From Pseudonocardia alni (GTDB taxonomy: Bacteria > Actinomycetota > Actinomycetes > Mycobacteriales > Pseudonocardiaceae), in NCBI RefSeq assembly GCF_002813375.1, contig NZ_PHUJ01000003.1:1984001-2048000 (forward strand): a stretch of DNA of 64,000 nucleotides, written 5' to 3'. The notes beneath the pieces are model-generated. The model was given only the letters and a program-made list of their open reading frames with translations. It made no database searches and was not told the DNA's origin. Below are positions 49,730-58,304 of the stretch, piece by piece. Within the stretch, counting starts at the first letter, position 1. Every line of letters starts with the position of its first letter. A program made the position numbers and the translations under genes.

Positions 49730-51049
49730 ATGTCGACCTGGTCACGCGTCCGTCGGACCGTCCTCGCGGCGGCACTCGCCACCGGCCTCGCCGCCGTCGC
49801 CGCCTGCGGGGGTACCGCCGGTCCACAGGCCGGCGGCGAGGCCGGCCAACTCACCCTCTGGACCCTGCAGAACGAGGGGATCAACTCCGTCCAGCAGGCC
49901 GCCGTGGACCGCTTCAACGACACCGGTGGCCCGCAGATCGACCTGACCACCTACCTCAACGACCCCTACAAGTCCGCCCTGCAGACCGCCATCGGTTCCC
50001 CGAACGGACCGGACGTCTTCTACAACTGGGGCGGGGGCAACCTGAAGGGCTACGCCGACGCCGGGCAGGCCGCCGACCTGACCGCCGCGCTCGACGCCCG
50101 GCCGGAGGTCAAGCAGGCCTTCCTCCCGCAGGTGCTGGAGACCGGCACGATCGACGGCAAGGTCTACGGCATCCCCATGCAGGGCGTGCAGCCGCTGTCG
50201 TTCTTCTACAACAAGGACGTGTTCGCGCAGGCGGGCATCACCGAGTTCCCGACCACCTGGCAGGGCTTCCTCGACACCGTCGACCGGCTCGAGGCCGCCG
50301 GGGTGCAGCCGATCGCGCTCGCCGGGGCCCAGTCGTGGACCGAGATGATGTACCCGGAGTACCTGCTCGACCGGGTCGGCGGCTCGGAGAAGTTCCAGGC
50401 CATCGCCGACGGCAAGCCCGGCGCCTGGCGTGACCCGGCCGTGGTGCAGGCGATGACGATGGTCCAGGACCTGGTGGACCGCGGTGCGTTCGGCACCAAC
50501 TTCACCGCCGTCGACTACGACAACCAGGCCTCGCAGGCGCTGCTGACGAGCGGTCGCGCGGCGATGGAGCTGATGGGGTCCTGGCAGGTCACCAGCCTCA
50601 ACGACAACTTCCCCGACTTCCTGGAGCAGGGCAAGCTCGGCTGGGCGCCGTTCCCGGCCGTCGAGGGCGGCGCGGGCGACCCCAGCACCGTGATCGGCAA
50701 CCCGTCGAACTACTACTCGGTCAGCGCGCGGTCGGCCGACGTCCCGGCGGCGACCGACTTCCTGCTCACGCAGATGACCGACCCGCAGTACGTGCAGGGC
50801 ATGCTGGAGAAGGGGCAGGTCCCCGCCCTGACCGGGATCGAGCAGCAGGTCGCCTCGGCCGGGCCGTTCGCGGACTTCAACACCTACACCTACGACCAGA
50901 CGAAGAACGCCGCGACGTTCGTCCAGTCCTGGGACCAGGCGCTGCCCGCCGCCGAGGCGCAGACCATGCTGACCAACCTCTCCAAGGTCTTCACCAAGGA
51001 GCTGACGCCGCAGCAGTTCGCCGAGGCGATGGACAGCGCAGGCCGATGA
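49730..51049 (+). CDS. bxlE: Oligosaccharide ABC transporter binding lipoprotein (BxlE-like)
   Basis: The 439-residue family-1 extracellular solute-binding protein has a lipoprotein signal with lipobox AAVAAC (C26) after VRRTVLAAALATGLAA. The mature protein shows TLWTLQNEGINSVQQAAVDRF, YGIPMQGVQPLSFFYNKDVF and GSWQVTSLNDNFPDFL. Position and neighbours (two permeases, GH3 xylosidase, LacI repressor) suggest xylobiose or xylo-oligosaccharide binding. ATG 49730 has AAGGGAGAG upstream. The stop overlaps the first permease by 4 bases. Confidence 0.92.
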   Translation: MSTWSRVRRTVLAAALATGLAAVAACGGTAGPQAGGEAGQLTLWTLQNEGINSVQQAAVDRFNDTGGPQIDLTTYLNDPYKSALQTAIGSPNGPDVFYNWGGGNLKGYADAGQAADLTAALDARPEVKQAFLPQVLETGTIDGKVYGIPMQGVQPLSFFYNKDVFAQAGITEFPTTWQGFLDTVDRLEAAGVQPIALAGAQSWTEMMYPEYLLDRVGGSEKFQAIADGKPGAWRDPAVVQAMTMVQDLVDRGAFGTNFTAVDYDNQASQALLTSGRAAMELMGSWQVTSLNDNFPDFLEQGKLGWAPFPAVEGGAGDPSTVIGNPSNYYSVSARSADVPAATDFLLTQMTDPQYVQGMLEKGQVPALTGIEQQVASAGPFADFNTYTYDQTKNAATFVQSWDQALPAAEAQTMLTNLSKVFTKELTPQQFAEAMDSAGR

Positions 51050-51942
51050 GCACCACGTCGGTGACCGGGTCGGGGCGGCCCGGGTTCGTCTGGGCCGCCC
51101 CCGCCCTGGCCTTCTTCGCGCTCTTCGCGCTGCTGCCGATGCTCGCCGTCGTCGTCCTCAGCTTCACCGCCTACGACGGCCTGTCCGCGCCGCGGTGGAC
51201 CGGGCTCGACAACTGGGTCCGGCTCGGGTCGGACCCGCTGTTCACCGAGTCGCTGCAGCTGTCGTTCGTCCTGACCGGGGTCTCCTGGGTGGTGCAGACC
51301 GCCGTCGCGCTGCCGCTGGGGGTCTGGCTCGCCGGCCGCGGCCGGTCGCGGGCCGTGCTGGCGGCGCTGTTCTTCGTGCCGCTGCTGATGTCCAGCGCCG
51401 CCATCGCGGTGCTGTGGGGCACCCTGTTCGACCCCAACTTCGGCCTGGCGTCGGTGCTCGGCCCGCTGGTCGGCATCGAGGACGGCAACATCATCGGCAG
51501 CAACCGGTACGCCTTCGCCGCGGTGATCGCGGTGATCGCCTGGCAGTACATGCCGTTCCACACCCTGCTCTACCAGGCCGCGGCCCGGGCGATCCCGGCG
51601 CAGCTCTACGAAGCGGCCCTGATCGACGGTGCCGGACGCTGGCGGACCTTCGTCTCGATCACCGTCCCGCAGCTGCGGGACACGATCATCACCTCCGGCG
51701 TGCTGATCGTGGTCGGCTCGATGACGACGTTCGAGGTCGTGCTGATCCTGACCGGCGGCGGGCCCGGCACCGCCTCCCGGATCCTCCCGCTGCACATGTA
51801 CCTGGAGGGGTTCCGCAGCTTCGACATGGGCTACGCGAGCGCGCTGGCCGTCGTGCTGCTGGTGCTGGGCACCACGCTCTCGCTGGTGATCGCCCGGGTG
51901 ACCGGCTACCGCCGGATGACCAGCCAACGGGAGGGGATGTGA
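51046..51942 (+). CDS. bxlF: ABC sugar permease (MalF/UgpA type, BxlF-like)
   Basis: The 298-residue permease has six membrane segments. The EAA loop that contacts the ATPase is visible as EAALIDGAGRWRTFVSITVP. The start overlaps the binding-protein stop (ATGA). It forms a heterodimer with the next gene product. Confidence 0.93.
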   Translation: MSTTSVTGSGRPGFVWAAPALAFFALFALLPMLAVVVLSFTAYDGLSAPRWTGLDNWVRLGSDPLFTESLQLSFVLTGVSWVVQTAVALPLGVWLAGRGRSRAVLAALFFVPLLMSSAAIAVLWGTLFDPNFGLASVLGPLVGIEDGNIIGSNRYAFAAVIAVIAWQYMPFHTLLYQAAARAIPAQLYEAALIDGAGRWRTFVSITVPQLRDTIITSGVLIVVGSMTTFEVVLILTGGGPGTASRILPLHMYLEGFRSFDMGYASALAVVLLVLGTTLSLVIARVTGYRRMTSQREGM

Positions 51943-52853
51943 GCACGATGTCCGCCACCACCACCACCACCGGTCCCGCGCCCGGGCGGGACGCACCCCC
52001 CGCGCCCGCGGGCCCGCCGCGGCCGGGCCGGGTCCGCCGCGCCCGTCCGAACCTCGTGGGGGGCCTCGGGGCGGGCGTCTGGTTCGTCGTGGTCGCCGTC
52101 CCGCTGTACTTCCTGCTCGTCACCAGTTTCCGGGCGTCGTCGGACTACCTCTCCGACGGACCGCTCGCGGTGCCGTCGGGCCTGACGACCGACAACTACC
52201 TCGAGGTGCTGTCCTCGAACTTCCCGCGCTACTTCCTCAACAACGTCCTGGTCGCGGCGGCCTGCGTCGCGATCGTGCTCGTCCTGGCCCTGCCCGCGGC
52301 GTACGCGATCGTCCGCAGCCGCAGCCGCTGGGTCGCCCGCGGCTTCACCGTCCTGCTGCTCGGGCTCGCCGTGCCCGCCCAGGCCGTGATCGTCCCGCTG
52401 TACCTGATGGTCACCCAGCTGCGGCTCTACGACACCCTGCTCGCGATCATCCTGCCGACGGCGGCGTTCGCCCTGCCGCTCGCCGTGGTCGTGCTGTCCT
52501 CGAGCCTGCGCGACATCCCGGGCGAGCTGTTCGAGGCCGCGGTGCTCGACGGGGCGGGCCCCGGACGGGTGCTGGTGTCACTCGTGCTGCCGCTGGCCCG
52601 GCCCGGGCTCGCGACGATCGGCATCTTCACCGCGCTGCAGGCGTGGAACGGGTTCCTGTTCCCGCTGGTCCTGACCCAGGACGCCTCGGTGCGCGTGCTG
52701 ACGCTGGGGCTGTGGGACTTCCAGGGCCAGTACGGCACGAACGTCCCGCTCATCACCGCCGCGGTGCTGCTCTCGCTGCTGCCGTTGCTCGTCGTCTACC
52801 TGCTCGGGCGCCGCTTCCTGCTCGCCGGCCTCACCGCCGGCGCCGGCCGCTGA
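51939..52853 (+). CDS. bxlG: ABC sugar permease (MalG/UgpE type, BxlG-like)
   Basis: The 304-residue permease has six membrane segments after a proline-rich cytoplasmic N-terminus. The EAA loop is EAAVLDGAGPGRVLVSLVLP, and the C-terminal region with LQAWNGFLFPLVLTQD is characteristic of MalG. GTG 51939 with GGAGGGG upstream overlaps the bxlF stop by 4 bases; an ATG lies at 51948. It is the second half of the membrane channel. Confidence 0.93.
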   Translation: MSTMSATTTTTGPAPGRDAPPAPAGPPRPGRVRRARPNLVGGLGAGVWFVVVAVPLYFLLVTSFRASSDYLSDGPLAVPSGLTTDNYLEVLSSNFPRYFLNNVLVAAACVAIVLVLALPAAYAIVRSRSRWVARGFTVLLLGLAVPAQAVIVPLYLMVTQLRLYDTLLAIILPTAAFALPLAVVVLSSSLRDIPGELFEAAVLDGAGPGRVLVSLVLPLARPGLATIGIFTALQAWNGFLFPLVLTQDASVRVLTLGLWDFQGQYGTNVPLITAAVLLSLLPLLVVYLLGRRFLLAGLTAGAGR

Positions 52854-52880
52854 GCCCCTCCCGTCCTGTGAAAGGCCCTC

Positions 52881-55226
52881 ATGAGCACGGATCTGTCCCC
52901 GTCCACGACCACCGGTTCCGACCCGCGCCCCGCCGCCCTGCTCGCCAGGATGACCCTGGAGGAGAAGCTCGCCCAGCTCGTCGGGCTGTGGGAGGGGCGT
53001 GACCACGCCGCCGACACCGACACCGACGGCGACGTCGCGCCGATGCAGGACTCGATGCAGTCCGGCCACGCGGGCTTCGACTCCTTCGCCCGCGACGGCC
53101 TCGGCCAGCTCACCCGGGTGTTCGGCACCGCCCCGGTGGAGCCCGCCGACGGCCTGACCCACCTCGCCGACCGGCAGCGCAGGCTGGGCACCGTGACCCG
53201 GCTGCGGATCCCGGCGCTGGTGCACGAGGAGTGCCTGACCGGGCTCGCCGCCTGGCGGGCGACGACGTTCCCGGCGCCACCGAGCTGGGGCGCGGCGTTC
53301 GACCCGGGCCTCGTCGAGGAGATGGCGGCCGCGATCGGGACGACGATGGCCGGTCTCGGGGTGCACCAGGGCCTCGCCCCGGTGCTCGACGTCGTCCGCG
53401 ACGCCCGCTGGGGCCGGGTCGAGGAGTGCATCGGGGAGGATCCCTACCTCGTCGGCACGATCGGCACGGCCTACGTGCGCGGGCTGCAGTCCGCCGGGGT
53501 CGTCGCGACGCTGAAGCACTTCGTCGGGTACTCCGCCTCGCAGTCCGGGCGCAACCTCGCCCCGGTGCACGCCGGGCCCCGTGAACTCGCCGACGTGCTG
53601 CTGCCGCCGTTCGAGATGGCGGTGCTCGACGGCGGTGCCGGCTCGGTCATGAACTCCTACGCCGAGGTCGACGGGCTCCCCGTGGCGGCCGACGCCGGAC
53701 TGCTCACCGGGGTGCTGCGTGACCGGTGGGGATTCACGGGCACCGTGGTCGCCGACTACTTCTCCATCGCGTTCCTGCACACCCTGCACGGGACCGCGGG
53801 CGACCTCGGTGCCGCCGCGGAGCAGGCCCTGGTCGCGGGGATCGACGTGGAGCTGCCCACCGGCACCGCGTACCTGGAGCCGCTGGCCGAGCGGGTCCGC
53901 TCGGGCGGGCTGCCCGAGCACGTCGTCGACCGGGCCGTGCTGCGGGTGCTGGAGCAGAAGGCCCACCTCGGGCTGCTCGACGACGGCGCCGCGGCCCGCG
54001 CCGCGGAGCAGGCCGCCGCACGCGCCGCGGCCCCGGTCGACCTCGACCCGCCGGAGCACCGGGCGATCGCCGCGCGGCTGGCGGAGCAGTCGGTCGTGCT
54101 GCTGCACGACGACGGCGTCCTGCCGCTCGCGCCCGGCACCCGCCGGATCGCCGTCCTCGGCCCGAACGCCGACGACCCGGCCGCGCTGATGGGCTGCTAC
54201 AGCTTCGCCAACCACGTCCTGCCCCAGCACCCGGGCACGGAGCTCGGCCTGGACGTACCGACCGTGCTCGACGCCCTGCGCCGTGAGCGGCCGGACGCCG
54301 AGCTGGTCCACGTGCGGGGGTGCGACGTCGACACGTCCGACCGGTCGGGCTTCGACGCGGCGGTGCGGGCCGCGGCGGGCTCCGACCTGGCCGTCGTCGT
54401 GGCCGGTGACCGCGCCGGGCTGTTCGGCCGTGGCACCTCCGGCGAGGGCTGCGACACCGACACCCTGGAGCTGCCGGGGGTGCAGCGGGAGTTCGTCGAG
54501 GCCGTGCTGGACGGCGGCACACCGGTGGTGCTCGTGCTGCTGACCGGCCGTCCCTACGTGCTGGACTGGGCGCTGGCCCGGTGCGCGGCCGTGGTGCAGG
54601 CGTTCTTCCCCGGTCAGGAGGGCGCGGGCGCGGTGGCAGGCGTGCTGTCGGGCCGGATCAACCCGTCCGGGCGGCTCCCGGTGAGCCTGCCCCGGTCGGC
54701 GGGGGCGCAGCCGTACTCCTACCTGCACCCCCGGCTCGGCGCGGCGAGCCCGGTGACCGCGATCGACACCGCACCGGTACGGCCGTTCGGGTTCGGGCTG
54801 AGCTACACCCGGTTCAGCCACTCCGACCTGCGGATCGACCGGGCACGGGTACCCACCGACGGAGCCTTCACCGTGACCTGCCGGGTCCGCAACGACGGTG
54901 ACCGCGCGGGCGCCGACGTCGTCCAGCTCTACGGCACCGACACCGTCGCCTCGGTCACCCGGCCACAGCGCGCGCTGCTCGGGTACGCACGGGTCCCGCT
55001 CGAGCCCGGCGCCGCCGCCGACGTCGTGTTCGACGTGCCGGCCCGCCGGCTCGCGCTGCACGACCGCAGGATGTGCCACGTCGTCGAGCCGGGCGCCGTC
55101 GAGCTGTTCGTCGGTACCTCCTGCACCGACCCGGTGCTGCACGGCGCCGTCGAGCTGGTCGGCCCGGTGCACGAGGTCCGGGTCACCGACCGGCGGATCG
55201 TCGACGTCCGGGTCGTCCCCTGCTGA
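52881..55226 (+). CDS. bxlA: GH3 beta-xylosidase/beta-glucosidase (BxlA-like)
   Basis: The 781-residue family GH3 enzyme removes terminal xylose or glucose from oligosaccharides. The N-terminal TIM-like barrel has ARWGRVEECIGEDPYL, TLKHFVGYSASQSGRN, and the nucleophile Asp in GTVVADYFSIAF. The alpha/beta sandwich contains VVLLHDDGVLPLAP and the C-terminal fibronectin-III-like domain starts near RPFGFGLSYTRF. There is no signal peptide, so it hydrolyses imported oligosaccharides in the cytoplasm. ATG 52881 has GAAAGG 5 bases upstream and follows bxlG by 27 bases. Confidence 0.93.
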   Translation: MSTDLSPSTTTGSDPRPAALLARMTLEEKLAQLVGLWEGRDHAADTDTDGDVAPMQDSMQSGHAGFDSFARDGLGQLTRVFGTAPVEPADGLTHLADRQRRLGTVTRLRIPALVHEECLTGLAAWRATTFPAPPSWGAAFDPGLVEEMAAAIGTTMAGLGVHQGLAPVLDVVRDARWGRVEECIGEDPYLVGTIGTAYVRGLQSAGVVATLKHFVGYSASQSGRNLAPVHAGPRELADVLLPPFEMAVLDGGAGSVMNSYAEVDGLPVAADAGLLTGVLRDRWGFTGTVVADYFSIAFLHTLHGTAGDLGAAAEQALVAGIDVELPTGTAYLEPLAERVRSGGLPEHVVDRAVLRVLEQKAHLGLLDDGAAARAAEQAAARAAAPVDLDPPEHRAIAARLAEQSVVLLHDDGVLPLAPGTRRIAVLGPNADDPAALMGCYSFANHVLPQHPGTELGLDVPTVLDALRRERPDAELVHVRGCDVDTSDRSGFDAAVRAAAGSDLAVVVAGDRAGLFGRGTSGEGCDTDTLELPGVQREFVEAVLDGGTPVVLVLLTGRPYVLDWALARCAAVVQAFFPGQEGAGAVAGVLSGRINPSGRLPVSLPRSAGAQPYSYLHPRLGAASPVTAIDTAPVRPFGFGLSYTRFSHSDLRIDRARVPTDGAFTVTCRVRNDGDRAGADVVQLYGTDTVASVTRPQRALLGYARVPLEPGAAADVVFDVPARRLALHDRRMCHVVEPGAVELFVGTSCTDPVLHGAVELVGPVHEVRVTDRRIVDVRVVPC

Positions 55227-55504
55227 TCGCGACGGTTGTCACCCCCCGGAAACGTGTCGGGTCTTGCGGCGGGACCACGATCCACGTGAGGTGGTCCCAT
55301 GTGCGGCGTCGTGGGCGGGATCCGGATCGACGGCCACACCTCTGATGCGGGGCCGGTCCCGGACGCCGGGGCCACGCCGCCCGGCCGGTATCTTCTCGTT
55401 CCGGCCGGGCACCGGGGGCCGGGGCGCCACCCCGCCGGGGGCGTGCACCGGTGTCCCGTGCCCGCGTCCGCGGTCCGCAGCGGCACGAACGGGGGTGGTG
55501 ACGG
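55227..55504. other. Intergenic stretch between bxlA and the peptidase gene
   Basis: The stretch of 278 bases has no supported gene. A short frame at 55299 begins MCGVVGGI like a glutamine amidotransferase but has no further similarity. A terminator or promoter for the two flanking genes may be here; I see no clear hairpin. Confidence 0.45.
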
Positions 55505-57364
55505 GTGAGGTCCGTGCGGGAGGGCACACCCGCCCCGGACACGGCGCCCGTGTCCTCCGTCGGGGCCGGACCCGGGCACCATTCGCCCGCGGTGTCCCCC
55601 GACGGCACCCGCATCGCCTGGATCTCCGACCGCACCGGGCGCCCGCGGGTGCACGTCGCGGCGCTGCCGGCGGACGGACCGGTCGACCCGGACGGGGCGC
55701 GGGTACTGGAGGCCCCCGGCCCGCACGCCGACGTGACCGCGCTGTCCTGGTCCCCCGACGGCAGCCGGATCGCGGTGCAGGTCGCCCCGTGCGGCGGCGA
55801 CCGCACCCGGGTGGCGCTGCTGGACCCCGACGGCGGGCCCGCCGTCGGGATCGCGACCCACGCCACCGCCGTCGTGCTGGGCGCGTGGGCACCGAGCGGG
55901 CGGTCGCTGGGCGTCACCGTGCTGTCCGACGCGACCCCGCGCGGCGCCGAACCGGGCGACGGCACCGCCTGCCTGGTCGACGTGCGCGACGGCTCCTCCA
56001 CCGTGCTCGGGTCCGGGCAGTCGGCCGTCGTCCAGGCGGTGTCGGCCGACGGACGACGGGTCGTGCTGCGCACCGGCCGCCGCGGGGAGCGCGCCCTGGA
56101 GCTGGTCGACCTGCACCGCGGCACGCGGGACCGGGTGATCGGCGGGCCCGGCGGGGCGCTCACCGCGGCCGCCCGCTTCGGCAGCGCCCCCGGCACGCTC
56201 TGGGTGCACACCGACGCCGACCGCGAGCACACCGCGCTGCTCGCCGTCGCGCTCGGCCCCGCGGGCGAGCACCGCCTGTCCCCCGCCCGCCCGGTCGCCG
56301 TCCGGCCCGGCGCCGACCTGGAGGTCGTGGCGCTGGACCCGGGTGGTCCGCGGGCCGCGCTGGTGTGGAACGTCGGGGGGCGCAGCCAGGTCGAGATCGC
56401 CGACCTGCGTGGCGGCAGGCCGGAGCGGCTGCCCGCGCCGTGCGACGTCGTCACCGGGGTGGCCTTCGCCCGCGACGGCGTGTCACTGCTGGTGGCGGGG
56501 CACGCGCCGGGGGTGGCGCCGTACGTGGTGCGGATGCCGCTCGACGCGCGCCCGGCCACACCGCTGCTCGGCGGCACCCCGGTGACGCCGCGGCCCCCGC
56601 GCCCGGAGGCGGTCGGCTTCCCGGCCGAGGACGGGCTGCGGCTGGCCGGATGGCTGCACCGGCCGTCGTCGCCGACGGGGGTGGGGTTCGTGTGGCTGCA
56701 CGGCGGGCCCGAGTCCGAGGAGCGGCCCGGCTGGGCGCCGCTGCTGCACGGCCTGGTCGCCGCCGGGGTCACCGTGCTCACGCCGAACGTGCGCGGGTCG
56801 TCCGGTCGCGGGCGGGCCTTCGCCCGGCTCGACGACGGCCCGCTGCGGCCGGGCTCGATCGCCGACGTGCGGGCCGCGACCCGGCTGCTGGCGGGGGTGC
56901 CCGACGTCGACCCGCGCCGGATCGTCGTCGGCGGCCGGTCCTACGGCGGGTTCCTCACCCTGGCCGCGCTGACCCGGTTCCCGGAGCTGTTCGCGGCCGG
57001 CGTCGACGTGTGCGGCATGTCCGACATGACCGCCTTCTACGCCGACTCCGAGCCGTGGATCAGCGGGCCCGCGACCACCGAGTACGGACACCCGCACCGG
57101 GACCGCGCGCTGCTGGAGGAGCTGTCCCCGCTGCGCGCGGCGGACCGTATCGCCGCACCGCTGCTGGTCGTGCACGGCGAGCACGACACGAACGTCCCGC
57201 TGGCGCAGGCACTCGCGATCCACGCGGCGCTGGCCGGGCGCGGTGCGCCGGTGGAGCTGCTGCGCATCCCCGACGAGGGCCACGAGGTGCACGACCGGCA
57301 CACCCGGGCCGCGGCGAACGCCCGCATCGTGGAGTTCGTGACCGCGACGGTGGCCCGTGGCTGA
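55505..57364 (+). CDS. S9-family serine peptidase (prolyl oligopeptidase-like)
   Basis: The 619-residue protein has an N-terminal beta-propeller of WD/PD40-type repeats (SPDGTRIAWISDRTGRPRVH; LSWSPDGSRIAVQVA). The C-terminal alpha/beta-hydrolase domain has the catalytic Ser in VGGRSYGGFLTL, Asp in HGEHDTNVPLAQA and His in PDEGHEVHD. No signal peptide, so cytoplasmic. Such enzymes cleave oligopeptides, aminoacyl or acylated peptides. The start is GTG 55505. The downstream hydrolase gene overlaps its end by 8 bases, so they form an operon. Confidence 0.9.
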   Translation: MRSVREGTPAPDTAPVSSVGAGPGHHSPAVSPDGTRIAWISDRTGRPRVHVAALPADGPVDPDGARVLEAPGPHADVTALSWSPDGSRIAVQVAPCGGDRTRVALLDPDGGPAVGIATHATAVVLGAWAPSGRSLGVTVLSDATPRGAEPGDGTACLVDVRDGSSTVLGSGQSAVVQAVSADGRRVVLRTGRRGERALELVDLHRGTRDRVIGGPGGALTAAARFGSAPGTLWVHTDADREHTALLAVALGPAGEHRLSPARPVAVRPGADLEVVALDPGGPRAALVWNVGGRSQVEIADLRGGRPERLPAPCDVVTGVAFARDGVSLLVAGHAPGVAPYVVRMPLDARPATPLLGGTPVTPRPPRPEAVGFPAEDGLRLAGWLHRPSSPTGVGFVWLHGGPESEERPGWAPLLHGLVAAGVTVLTPNVRGSSGRGRAFARLDDGPLRPGSIADVRAATRLLAGVPDVDPRRIVVGGRSYGGFLTLAALTRFPELFAAGVDVCGMSDMTAFYADSEPWISGPATTEYGHPHRDRALLEELSPLRAADRIAAPLLVVHGEHDTNVPLAQALAIHAALAGRGAPVELLRIPDEGHEVHDRHTRAAANARIVEFVTATVARG

Positions 57365-58286
57365 CCGGGCGCCCCGGCCCGGGTGGGCGGTCGCGGTGCG
57401 GGCGCTGGTCGGGATCGTGGCCGTGGTCGTCGTGGTGGGGATCGTCGTCGTCGCGGGCCCGGTGCTGCTCGCCGGGCACCCGGCCTACCCGGTGCTGCTC
57501 GCCGTCGTCGCCCTGGTGGGGCTGGTCCTGGTGGTGCGCTCGGGGCGCCCGGCGCGGCCCGGACGGCTGCGGACGACCGGGCGGGCCGCCGGTGCGGTGC
57601 TGCTGGTCGCGCTGGTCGCCGCCGTGCTGTGGCTGCGTCCCTACGCGGCCGACGAGACCGCGCTCGCCGCGACCACGCCGTCGGACCGGGTCGCGGTGGT
57701 GCACACCGCGACGACGTGGGAGCTGCGCCCGACCGCGCCGTCCGGCCGGGGCCTGGTGTTCGTCCCCGGGGCGCTGGTCGACCCGCGGGCCTACCTGGCG
57801 CTGCTGCGCCCGCTGGCCGAGCAGGGGGTGCGCGTGATCGTGACCGCGCCGCCGCTGGGCGTCGCGCCGGCCGATCCGGGGGCCGTCGGCCGGGCGGTCG
57901 GCTCGGCGCCCGAGATCCGTACCTGGGCGGTCGGCGGGCACTCCCTCGGCGGCGTGGCGGCCGCGCGGGCGCTGGACGTGCCCGGGGTGCGTGGGCTGGT
58001 GCTGTGGGCGTCCTACCCGGCCGCCGACGTGTCGGGGGCGCCGGTCGCGGCCCTGTCGGTGTCCGGCTCCCGCGACGCGCTGGCCACACCGGACGCGATC
58101 GCGGACTCCTGGGCGCAGCTGCCCGCGGGGACCCGCTTCGTCGTCGTCGACGGAGGGGTGCACGCCTACTTCGGCGACTACGGCCCGCAGACCGGCGACG
58201 GCGAGGCGGGCGTGGACCGGGCGACCGCACAGCGGCAGATCGTCGCCGCGACCACGGACGTCGTGACGTCGCTGCGCCCCGACTGA
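57357..58286 (+). CDS. Membrane-anchored alpha/beta hydrolase
   Basis: The 309-residue protein has three hydrophobic segments at the start (about 10-40, 43-60, 76-95). An extracytoplasmic alpha/beta-hydrolase domain follows, with the nucleophile elbow GGHSLGGVAAARAL and a His near VDGGVHAYFGDYG. The acid residue is probably in SGSRDALATPD. The pattern fits the actinobacterial 'alpha/beta hydrolase' family of cell-envelope esterases or carboxypeptidase-like proteins. It starts inside the end of the S9 peptidase gene. Substrate unknown. Confidence 0.82.
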   Translation: MADRAPRPGWAVAVRALVGIVAVVVVVGIVVVAGPVLLAGHPAYPVLLAVVALVGLVLVVRSGRPARPGRLRTTGRAAGAVLLVALVAAVLWLRPYAADETALAATTPSDRVAVVHTATTWELRPTAPSGRGLVFVPGALVDPRAYLALLRPLAEQGVRVIVTAPPLGVAPADPGAVGRAVGSAPEIRTWAVGGHSLGGVAAARALDVPGVRGLVLWASYPAADVSGAPVAALSVSGSRDALATPDAIADSWAQLPAGTRFVVVDGGVHAYFGDYGPQTGDGEAGVDRATAQRQIVAATTDVVTSLRPD

Positions 58287-58304
58287 CCGGTCGGGACGGT
58301 CAGG
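58284..58304. terminator. Short hairpin at a convergent gene junction
   Basis: The 7-base arms CTGACCG and CGGTCAG enclose seven bases, spanning the stop of the hydrolase gene and the stop of the kinase gene on the other strand. It is a weak bidirectional terminator candidate; there is no U-tract. Confidence 0.4.

Noticed and set aside
55299..55508. MCGVVGGI start resembling a class II glutamine amidotransferase
   Set aside because: Only eight residues match; the next 60 lack any amidotransferase motif and the frame ends.
54898..57837. 979-residue plus-strand frame
   Set aside because: It runs out of frame through GH3, peptidase and hydrolase genes and is Arg/Ala/Gly-rich nonsense; the real genes have complete catalytic motifs in other frames.
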